Shown in pieces: positions 1-5,509 of a stretch of 9,237 bases of DNA. The stretch's first letter is position 1. Each line of letters opens with the position of its first letter. The DNA is taken from the NCBI GenBank assembly GCA_003601725.1, contig PIYJ01000061.1:1-9237 (forward strand), in the 5' to 3' direction. The stretch is from Candidatus Bathyarchaeota archaeon (GTDB lineage Archaea > Thermoproteota > Bathyarchaeia > Bathyarchaeales > DTEX01). The translations under genes and the position numbers were made by a program. The notes beneath the pieces were generated by a model. The model had not been told where the DNA came from. It made no database searches and saw nothing but the letters and a program-made list of their open reading frames with translations.

Positions 1-40
1 AAATGAGTAAACCTCGCCTTTACCTTCTACATAGGTTTGT

Positions 41-252
41 GTTTAAATCGAACTAAAGTAGAATTGAAAGCAGGCCTCGGGAAATTTTTTCTTTATATAC
101 TTGACGAAGATGCGGTGAATGTTTATTCATTGTGGATCTGGCATTTCTGAACATGTTCCGATCCGTACTAGAGTGGAATTGAAAGTCGTCCGGGTTGTTG
201 CGAAGATCTTAATCGGGTAGTGTTCCAGCCAGTCTCTAATGTAGAATTGAAG
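41..252 (+). CRISPR. Degenerate CRISPR repeats, probable array end
   Basis: Three related units are visible at 41-70, 155-185 and 222-252. Each is 30-31 bases, begins gtt, and ends gaattgaaag (the third has one A fewer, gaattgaag). Aligned by eye with one gap, units 1 and 2 share about 24 of 31 positions. The interval between units 2 and 3 is 36 bases, a normal archaeal spacer length; that between units 1 and 2 is 84 bases, too long for one spacer and too short for two spacers plus a repeat. The attgaaag end is the usual archaeal crRNA 5' handle, and from memory the 3' half resembles Sulfolobus repeats. With the handle on the right, transcription would run left to right, so the leader should lie off the left edge and this would be the decayed trailer end. 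No cas gene is in the window. Only three diverged copies are seen, so the call is moderate. Confidence 0.55.
91..100 (+). promoter_or_regulatory. TATA-like box between CRISPR-like units
   Basis: The sequence ctttatatac follows a T-run and matches the archaeal TATA consensus well. A start about 25 bases downstream would fall near 122, roughly 30 bases before the second repeat-like unit. It may drive transcription of units 2 and 3, or simply be an AT-rich remnant of a spacer. Confidence 0.3.
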
Positions 253-387
253 ATGGATATGTGTGAATCTAGGCTAGATGTTTTAGGTTACATTCTGAAA
301 GAAAAGGTGAAAATATTGTTCTTTTCAGTAATTCTTAATTTACTCATTTTTCCATGTTTTATTTAATAATCAGGAGAGGGATGATTG
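253..387. other. AT-rich upstream region of the TIP49 gene
   Basis: No gene is visible between the last CRISPR-like unit and the TIP49 start. TATA-like candidates are cttaattta (334-342) and ttttatttaat (about 357-367). The first would leave a short leader carrying the ribosome binding site and is preferred. Confidence 0.3.
372..379 (+). promoter_or_regulatory. Ribosome binding site of the TIP49 gene
   Basis: The sequence aggagagg lies 8 bases before the ATG at 388. This spacing favours ATG 388 over the in-frame TTG at 385, which would sit only 5 bases away. Confidence 0.6.
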
Positions 388-1209
388 ATGGCGGAGATTC
401 GAGAGGTCCCTACACGTGTCACTCGATTTGAAAGGATAGGAGCTCACACCCACATAAAGGGACTGGGCTTAGATGAAAACATGAAAGCCGTCAAAGTTAA
501 GGATGGAATGGTCGGTCAAGAGAAAGCCCGCGAAGCAGCAGGATTGGTAGTTCAAATGATAAAGGAGGGGAAGATGAGTGGAAAGACGGTCATCTTGGCG
601 GGTCCCCCCGGAACTGGCAAGACGGCAATAGCAGTCGCGATCTCACGTGAGTTAGGCCCCAACGTTCCATTCATTCAGATGAGCGGAAGCGAAATCTACA
701 GCAGCGAGAAGAAGAAGACTGAGATCTTGATCGAAGCGATCAGAAAATGCATCGGTGTGGAGATCCATGAGATGCGAAAGGTCTACGAGGGCGAGGTGAC
801 GGGAATCGATATACGCACCGCTCCCCACCCATACAATCCATACCAGAAAGTCCCCGAAAGCGTACGTTTAACCCTTAAGACGACAAAGCAGGAGAAGACG
901 ATAGAAGCTGGAGCCTCCATTGCTCAACAGATAATACAGCAGGGAATAACCGAAGGAAGCGTAATTCAGATCGACGCGGAGACTGGGAGAGTCGCGAACC
1001 TCGGTCTTAGCCTCGAAAGCGTGAAAGGCAAGACTTACGATGTGGACACCCGTCAGAAGGTGCCGAGACCCGACGGCGACGTGCTGAAAGAGAAGGAATT
1101 CGTGTATACGTTAACCTTGAACGATATGGATGAGATTAACGCTCAACGCCGCATGGGGGGAGGTCTCTTCTCGCTCTTGCTTGGAGGATCGAGATTGACC
1201 CTGAGATAA
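388..1209 (+). CDS. TIP49/RuvB-like AAA+ ATPase, N-terminal part (frame-broken)
   Basis: This is the first part of a TIP49 (RuvBL1/2, pontin/reptin) ATPase. The family is hexameric and in eukaryotes serves chromatin remodelling and assembly of snoRNP and PIKK complexes; the archaeal role is unsettled. Residues 1-70 include the typical N-terminal stretch (RIGAHTHIKGLGLD). Walker A is GPPGTGKT at about 72-79, followed by the MSGSEIYSSEKKKTE stretch; the inserted OB-fold domain occupies about 125-240. I start at ATG 388 because of the Shine-Dalgarno sequence before it. The frame runs into a stop at 1207-1209 after family-like residues GGGLFSLLLGG. The next residues of the family, EIDPEIRAAVDDS, are found immediately downstream in the -1 frame. 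Thus the gene lacks one base near 1181-1191, by mutation or by sequencing error. Alone, this fragment would have Walker A but no Walker B or sensors. Confidence 0.85.
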   Translation: MAEIREVPTRVTRFERIGAHTHIKGLGLDENMKAVKVKDGMVGQEKAREAAGLVVQMIKEGKMSGKTVILAGPPGTGKTAIAVAISRELGPNVPFIQMSGSEIYSSEKKKTEILIEAIRKCIGVEIHEMRKVYEGEVTGIDIRTAPHPYNPYQKVPESVRLTLKTTKQEKTIEAGASIAQQIIQQGITEGSVIQIDAETGRVANLGLSLESVKGKTYDVDTRQKVPRPDGDVLKEKEFVYTLTLNDMDEINAQRRMGGGLFSLLLGGSRLTLR

Positions 1210-1217
1210 GGGCTGCC

Positions 1218-1754
1218 GTGGATGATTCCGTTAAGAAGCTCGTCGACGAGGGAAAAGCCTTCATCCATCCGGGCGTACTATTCATTGATGACAGTCACCT
1301 CTTGGATCTAGAAGCCTTCAGCTTTCTCGGCCGAGCGTTGGAGAGCGAACTTGTGCCTATAATAATTCTCGCTACGAATCGAGGCATCACTACTATTCGA
1401 GGAACCGATGTGAAGAGCCCGATGGGATTCCCCTTGGACTTGATAGACAGGTCAGTAATCATAGCGACTCATGAGTACGACGCAGAGAGCATAAAAGAAA
1501 TTTTGAGGATTAGAGCGAGAGAAGAGAAGGTTACAATCGAGAATGATGCCTTGGATAGGCTTACCAAGATTGGGTCGGAGACTTCCTTGAGATATGCTGT
1601 GCAGCTTCTCAGCTTGGCATCTCAAAACGCGAAGATTCAGAAGCATGATTCTGTGACGATCGAGGACGTAGAGAGGGTTGACTCGCTCTTCATGGATACT
1701 CAAAAAGCAACTGAGCATCTAAGAAAGTACGAAGAGAAACTTTTGTATCACTAA
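1218..1754 (+). CDS. TIP49/RuvB-like AAA+ ATPase, C-terminal part (frame-broken)
   Basis: This is the second part of the same TIP49 ATPase, in the -1 frame relative to 388-1209. The coding match actually begins at about 1188 (IEIDPEIRAAVDDS), before the nominal GTG at 1218, so the GTG is probably internal rather than a true start. Walker B reads VLFIDDSHLLDLE at about residues 21-33 of this fragment; most family members have DEVH or a close variant. Sensor 1 is ILATNRG, the arginine-finger region is LDLIDRS, and sensor 2 is TSLRYA. Joined at 1188 the two parts give about 455 residues, the normal TIP49 length, with no other damage visible. That favours a recent lesion or an assembly error over an old pseudogene. 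Whether the protein is made in one piece cannot be told from the sequence. Confidence 0.85.
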   Translation: MDDSVKKLVDEGKAFIHPGVLFIDDSHLLDLEAFSFLGRALESELVPIIILATNRGITTIRGTDVKSPMGFPLDLIDRSVIIATHEYDAESIKEILRIRAREEKVTIENDALDRLTKIGSETSLRYAVQLLSLASQNAKIQKHDSVTIEDVERVDSLFMDTQKATEHLRKYEEKLLYH

Positions 1755-1773
1755 AGAGCCAAAAAACAGCACG

Positions 1774-1788
1774 TTTTCTTTATTTTTT
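1774..1788 (+). terminator. Bidirectional T-rich terminator region
   Basis: Twenty bases after the TIP49 stop is a run of ttttctttatttttt, the kind of U-tract that ends archaeal transcripts. On the opposite strand a T6 run (plus-strand A-run at 1761-1766) could end the convergent small membrane-protein gene. A 6-base-pair stem, agagaa at 1796-1801 with ttctct at 1809-1814, lies between the two genes. Confidence 0.5.
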
Positions 1789-1833
1789 CCATTATAGAGA
1801 AAGGGCGATTCTCTCTCGCTTAGAGGTTATTGG

Positions 1834-1995
1834 CTATCTTCTTTTTCTTCCTAGGATAAGCCCTACGGCAAGTGCTGATGCGATGATGCCGATGATATTG
1901 TCGTATTCCGTTTCATAGGTAAGACCGAAGGAAAGCGCAACTATCGCGATTATCAGAATCAAAATAACCGCATCGTCTATCTTGATCATTCTCAT
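1834..1995 (-). CDS. Small two-helix membrane protein (53 aa)
   Basis: I do not recognise a family. The frame encodes 53 residues beginning MRMIKIDDAV. Residues 9-26 (AVILILIIAIVALSFGL) and 34-49 (IIGIIASALAVGLILG) are strongly hydrophobic and would form two membrane segments joined by an acidic loop (TYETEYDN). The chain ends in the basic tail GRKRR, so both ends probably face the cytoplasm. No good Shine-Dalgarno sequence precedes the ATG. A TATA-like box lies about 29 bases upstream at 2020-2029, which suggests a leaderless transcript. A second in-frame ATG at 1989 is an alternative start. Base composition resembles its neighbours. The clean two-helix pattern, positioned promoter and isolated location argue that this is a real gene; its role is unknown. 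Confidence 0.65.
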   Translation of the reverse strand: MRMIKIDDAVILILIIAIVALSFGLTYETEYDNIIGIIASALAVGLILGRKRR

Positions 1996-2019
1996 CTTTC
2001 TTTGGTAAAGGAAATTTCA

Positions 2020-2029
2020 CATAAAAAAC
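2020..2029 (-). promoter_or_regulatory. TATA-like box of the 53-aa membrane protein gene
   Basis: On the minus strand the sequence reads gttttttatg. It is centred about 29 bases before the ATG at 1995, so transcription would begin at or just before the start codon. Confidence 0.4.
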
Positions 2030-2101
2030 TTAGCTAAGACCCGAAAAGAATCCCATAGGTAAATATGCATCCGCACTTCGTCTTTGTTTAGCTTACACCT
2101 G

Positions 2102-2111
2102 CATATAGAAA
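2102..2111 (+). promoter_or_regulatory. TATA-like box of the four-cysteine protein gene
   Basis: The sequence catatagaaa lies about 39 bases before the ATG at 2145. Transcription would begin near 2132 and leave a leader of about 13 bases. A second AT-rich element (ttacatatt, about 2115-2123) would instead give a leaderless transcript. Confidence 0.4.
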
Positions 2112-2144
2112 AAGTTACATATTCCATACTGATCTCTTATTATT

Positions 2145-2285
2145 ATGCCGACTTGCGGAGAATGCGTTTTCGCGGAGGATCCATCGCCAACAGTGATAAG
2201 GTGCAGATTGAAAGGCGTATTCCATTATTTAGATGATCCTGCATGCGAAGATTTCAAGCCCTTCAAGAAAAAAGAAAAAGCCTAG
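2145..2285 (+). CDS. Small four-cysteine, probably metal-binding protein (46 aa)
   Basis: The product begins MPTCGECVF and has four cysteines at residues 4, 7, 20 and 34, spaced C-x2-C-x12-C-x13-C. The motif near the end reads DPACEDF and the tail is lysine-rich (KKKEKA). From memory, this layout (CxxC, a CR/K pair, then DPACxDF) is like small iron-sulfur or zinc proteins related to the small subunits of glycyl-radical decarboxylases and benzylsuccinate synthase. Four cysteines would suffice for one [4Fe-4S] cluster or one Zn ion; that is inference. There is no Shine-Dalgarno sequence before the ATG, so a short-leader or leaderless start is likely. The HDAC-family gene follows 129 bases later on the same strand, without overlap. 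No glycyl-radical enzyme is in the window. The gene is short, but the cysteine pattern makes it convincing. Confidence 0.7.
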   Translation: MPTCGECVFAEDPSPTVIRCRLKGVFHYLDDPACEDFKPFKKKEKA

Positions 2286-2414
2286 TCAACAGTGCATTGC
2301 TGAAAAAAGGAAAGAACGGCGGTTTCTTGGAAGATTGGAAAATATTAAATCGAGCGGTCATCAATACTCATTGATTCCCCTCGTAAAGGTTAGAAAGCTG
2401 GTGCTTGATCTCAA

Positions 2415-3485
2415 TTGAAGACATGCATAACTTATCATGAAAAGTTCAAACAGTACGATTTGGGCGTCAATCATCCCTTCAGGGGAGACAGATTTGTCAA
2501 GGCAAAGATCTTCTTCGATAAGAAAAGCCTCTCCAGCCTGCCGAACGTTTTCTTCATCGAACCGAAGGCAGCCACAAAAGAAGATGTTCTGAAGGTCCAT
2601 TCAAAAAGGTATGTAGATCACATCTTCAAGCTGGCTGAGAAAGGCGGGAGCTACGACATTGACACCCCTGTCTCTAAACGGATTCTTGAAGGCGCAATGT
2701 TCATCATAGGCGGCGTCCTCGAAGCTGGAAGATACGTCATCGAAGGGAAGGCGGATAGAGGCGTAGCGTTAGGCGGCGGATTTCATCACGCCGGATTAGA
2801 TTACGGCGGCGGATTCTGTCTCTTCAATGATATCGCCATCCTGGTAAGTGAGCTACGCGAGAAGCACGATGTGAAGCGTGTTCTAATCTTAGACTACGAC
2901 GTCCACTTTGGGAATGGAACAAGCGACATATACTATTCAGATGGAGATGTACTCTTCATTTCTCTTCATCAAGATCCCAGAACAATCTATCCGGGAAGAG
3001 GATTCATCCATGAAGTTGGCTCAGGAAGAGGAGAAGGCCTTAACATCAATATTCCGCTTCCTATGAGAACCGGTGAAAGATCCTATCTATACGCATTAAA
3101 TGAGATCTTTCCGCCACTAGCTGAAGATTTCAAGCCCGACATAATCATAGCCAATGGAGGCAGCGACGCTCACTTCGCGGATCATCTGGGAAGCCTCGGC
3201 TTGACCGCGCGGGGATTCTTCGAGATATCGCGGATCATAGGCTCCGTTTCCGAGGAAGTCTGCGGTGGAAAAGTGATCCTACTCGTCGGAAGCGGATATA
3301 ACATCAATGTTCTGCCTTACTGCTGGTATGCTTTAGCTTTAGGGCTCATCAAGCCGGATGCTTCCCTTGAGAAGATAGAGGACTTCTTTCCTCAGCCTCA
3401 TGATCCATGGCAGAACTTGGAGAAAGTCAAAAAAATAGTATGCAGCCTAAAGGATATCCTAAGCAAGTATTGGAGTTGCTTCTGA
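2415..3485 (+). CDS. Histone deacetylase-family (AcuC/HDAC-like) Zn hydrolase
   Basis: This is a 356-residue member of the arginase/deacetylase fold family that removes acetyl groups from lysine side chains or small amines such as acetylpolyamines. All key elements are visible. The His pair lies in GGGFHHAG (H124, H125). Zinc ligands are D162 and H164 in DYDVHFGNG and D251 in NGGSDAH. The transition-state Tyr is Y295 in GSGYN. The GFCLFNDIA stretch (about 133-141) is also typical. An in-frame stop at 2406-2408 forces a start after it, and the TTG at 2415 gives the family-like opening KTCITYHEKF. The ribosome binding site is weak (ggtg at 2400-2403). A TATA-like aatattaaat lies at 2341-2350. 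The stop is only 3 bases from the convergent stop of the ISOC-like gene. Substrate cannot be decided: Alba or another DNA-binding protein, acetyl-CoA synthetase, and polyamines are all possible. Confidence 0.9.
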   Translation: MKTCITYHEKFKQYDLGVNHPFRGDRFVKAKIFFDKKSLSSLPNVFFIEPKAATKEDVLKVHSKRYVDHIFKLAEKGGSYDIDTPVSKRILEGAMFIIGGVLEAGRYVIEGKADRGVALGGGFHHAGLDYGGGFCLFNDIAILVSELREKHDVKRVLILDYDVHFGNGTSDIYYSDGDVLFISLHQDPRTIYPGRGFIHEVGSGRGEGLNINIPLPMRTGERSYLYALNEIFPPLAEDFKPDIIIANGGSDAHFADHLGSLGLTARGFFEISRIIGSVSEEVCGGKVILLVGSGYNINVLPYCWYALALGLIKPDASLEKIEDFFPQPHDPWQNLEKVKKIVCSLKDILSKYWSCF

Positions 3486-3488
3486 CCC

Positions 3489-4043
3489 TTATTTTACGAG
3501 CTCAAGGATCTTCTTGAATTCCGGGGTTCCAGCTTTACGGAGAATCTCGTACATCAGCATCTCGCTTGTGACTATTGTGACTCCATGCTGTCGCATTCTT
3601 TCAACGGCCACGGTCTTGTCTTCTAGGCGACGTGAAGATATGGCATCGTGCACTACGTAGACTCTGTAACCATACATTAAAGCTTCAATAGCTGTTTGAG
3701 CGACGCATATGTGAGCTTCTATCCCGGTTAACACAAGATTCTTCGCATGAATCTCAGCTAATCTTTCCCTAAAGGCTGAGGAGGCTAGGCAGCTGAACTC
3801 CAATTTTTCGATCGGCTTGATCGTTGAGGTAAGCTCTCTTATTTCAGAAATCGTCGGCCCTAAGCCCTTCGGATACTGTTCAGTTATGACTATGGGAATC
3901 CCCAGAATATCAGCAAACCGAATCAGCTTGCAAATATTCTCAGCGACCCGCTCCTTCTCCTCCATCTTCGCGAAGAGTTTTTCTTGAACATCAATCACAA
4001 CCAGAACTGTTCCGTCTCTGGTTAACAGATAATCCTTCGACAT
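3489..4043 (-). CDS. Isochorismatase-like (ISOC-type) cysteine hydrolase
   Basis: The 184-residue product belongs to the isochorismatase-like cysteine hydrolases, which act on a wide range of amides and esters. The Asp-Lys-Cys triad is visible: D18 in VVIDVQEKLF, K80 in IEKLEFS, and C113 in GIEAHICVAQTA. The stretch VITEQYPKGLG is typical of the ISOC1/ISOC2 and YcaC-like branch rather than of true isochorismatases, and no enterobactin-type genes are nearby. I prefer the ATG at 4043; a TTG at 4052 would add three residues (MNR). The upstream sulfatase-fold gene ends only about 21 bases before, so the two are almost certainly co-transcribed. The substrate is unknown; nicotinamide or a small amide is possible but unsupported. 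The gene converges on the HDAC-family gene with 3 bases between the stops. Confidence 0.88.
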   Translation of the reverse strand: MSKDYLLTRDGTVLVVIDVQEKLFAKMEEKERVAENICKLIRFADILGIPIVITEQYPKGLGPTISEIRELTSTIKPIEKLEFSCLASSAFRERLAEIHAKNLVLTGIEAHICVAQTAIEALMYGYRVYVVHDAISSRRLEDKTVAVERMRQHGVTIVTSEMLMYEILRKAGTPEFKKILELVK

Positions 4044-4064
4044 TCGATTCAACCATGTTAAGGG

Positions 4065-5423
4065 CTAATCCGCTTCTTTCATCCATCTCCGAAGAGTCTC
4101 TTCCTTAGCTCCCAAGGACCTTAAGAATCCTATCATCCTCGAGCGAAGATCATCAGCAACTTCAGGCTGTTCATCGATAAGATTCACGGTTTCCCCCGGA
4201 TCCTTTGACAGGTCATAAAGCTCCGATTTCACCTCGGATCCAACTTGAGACGCCAGAAGAGCCCATCTCTTAGAGGTGACCGTTATCCAGTTCGGAAGCC
4301 TCGGCCCCACCAGGCTGGCTGAGCTCACAGCGATCTCCCTTTCCTCCTCAGATTCGCCGCGTATCACTGATAGCAACGATCGGCCCTGAACTGTCGGCGG
4401 AACATTTACTCCTGCCAATTCAAGAATCGTCGGCATGATATCCGGAGATTGAACAATCTCATCCCGTCTGCCACGAGGTGCACCTTCAGAATCAGGCAGA
4501 CGAACAATCAACGGTATATGCGCCACCTCTTCATACAATTGATCTCTCTTCCCCACATAATTATGCTCGCCAATGTATGTTCCATGATCGCTTGTGAAGA
4601 TGATCGCCGTGTCTTCAAGAAGCCCAAGATCACTAATCTTCTCAAGCAGCCTTCCAATCCACCTATCAACCAACGTGACTTCTCCAGCATATAGCACTTT
4701 CAGACGGTTCAGCTGTTCCTCAGTTAGGTCGGATGCAGCTGGACGTGGAACGCCTGGAAAATAGGCTCCTCCGGGGACTTCTCCTCCCTTCCATTCGGGA
4801 TCATACATGTCCGCATACCATCTCGGAGGATCCCAAGGCTCATGCGGGTCAAATGTGTCGACATACAGGAAGAACTTTTCATGCTGATCATAATTCAGTT
4901 CAAGCCATTTTTCAGCCGCCGTCATGGTCTGAGCGACGAAGTAGTCCTCTTCAAATCGACGTAGAGAGACGTTCTGTAAATATTGACGACTTATAACCTT
5001 CTGTCTCTCCTCGGGGTCTTTAGGCGGGTTAGTCATGTATCGGTCATTTTCCTGTCCTCTTATCCACCACCAACCGTCGAAGCCCCTGTCGAAGCCATGG
5101 CAGTCTCTAATCAAATGGTAGGTATCCGCGATAAGCATCGTCGTGTATCCTGCTTGACGGAGAAGCTGAGAGAGTATAATCTCAGTTCTCGGAAGGTTAG
5201 GTTCGCTTCCATCGAAGACCCATCTGGAATACGTGAAGGTATAACGACCAGTAAAAATGTCGCGTCGATACGGAATCGTAGGGAACGAAGCTATATAGGC
5301 CTTGTCAAAGACCACTGAATCCTCCGCGAATCTATCAAGATGCTCAGTGTGAATCCAGCTGTTCCCATAGCACCTGAGAAAGTCCCATCTAAAAGTGTCA
5401 GAGACGATCTGGATGATGTTCAA
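4065..5423 (-). CDS. Sulfatase-fold (alkaline phosphatase superfamily) hydrolase with Thr in place of Cys
   Basis: The 452-residue product has the type I sulfatase fold: opening IVSDTFRWDFLRCYGN (D9 metal ligand), DPHEPWDPP (H194), SDHGTYIGEH (D279, H280) and K292 in VGKRDQ. The C-terminal subdomain ELYDLSKDPGETVNL is also standard. The odd point is the active-site C/S-x-P-x-R motif. Here it reads TIPYR (residues 49-53) before RDIFTGR, so Thr replaces the Cys or Ser that is converted to formylglycine. It therefore cannot be a standard formylglycine sulfatase. Thr is the nucleophile in nucleotide pyrophosphatases/phosphodiesterases of the same superfamily, so a phosphodiesterase or phosphatase role is a reasonable inference. 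The start is TTG 5423, backed by ggagg at 5436-5440 on the minus strand; an ATG at 5448 is closed by a stop after nine codons. No signal peptide is seen, so the enzyme is probably cytoplasmic. Confidence 0.85.
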   Translation of the reverse strand: MNIIQIVSDTFRWDFLRCYGNSWIHTEHLDRFAEDSVVFDKAYIASFPTIPYRRDIFTGRYTFTYSRWVFDGSEPNLPRTEIILSQLLRQAGYTTMLIADTYHLIRDCHGFDRGFDGWWWIRGQENDRYMTNPPKDPEERQKVISRQYLQNVSLRRFEEDYFVAQTMTAAEKWLELNYDQHEKFFLYVDTFDPHEPWDPPRWYADMYDPEWKGGEVPGGAYFPGVPRPAASDLTEEQLNRLKVLYAGEVTLVDRWIGRLLEKISDLGLLEDTAIIFTSDHGTYIGEHNYVGKRDQLYEEVAHIPLIVRLPDSEGAPRGRRDEIVQSPDIMPTILELAGVNVPPTVQGRSLLSVIRGESEEEREIAVSSASLVGPRLPNWITVTSKRWALLASQVGSEVKSELYDLSKDPGETVNLIDEQPEVADDLRSRMIGFLRSLGAKEETLRRWMKEAD

Positions 5424-5435
5424 CTAGAATCGATC

Positions 5436-5440
5436 CCTCC
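5436..5440 (-). promoter_or_regulatory. Ribosome binding site deciding a TTG start
   Basis: On the minus strand aaaggagggatc is a near-perfect archaeal Shine-Dalgarno sequence. It stands about 12 bases before the TTG at 5423 and supports that rare start codon, as no ATG or GTG start fits. Confidence 0.6.
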
Positions 5441-5509
5441 TTTAGCCATTAAGTTAAGACCGCAAGGTTTTTAGTCTTTTCCTAAAGATTCAGCGATCAA
5501 TCTGATTTT

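Noticed and set aside
121..150. Possible fourth CRISPR repeat within the 84-base interval
   Set aside because: It begins gttt but ends atttctgaac, and the spacing to the second unit would be only 4 bases.
1155..1161. Programmed -1 frameshift at g-ggg-gga as the sole explanation of the split TIP49
   Set aside because: Slipping here would replace the family-like residues GLFSLLLGG by RSLLALAW, and no convincing downstream stem is seen. Kept only as an alternative.
1452..1718. Minus-strand open frame inside TIP49
   Set aside because: Entirely antisense to the well-matched TIP49 C-terminal domain and without family resemblance.
2233..2418. 61-codon plus-strand frame between the Cys protein and HDAC-family gene
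   Set aside because: Overlaps the four-cysteine gene in another phase, is Lys/Ser-rich without motifs, and has no ribosome binding site.
4449..5318. Several open frames antisense to, or in other phases of, the sulfatase-fold gene
   Set aside because: They lie within a gene with clear family motifs and encode no recognisable sequence.
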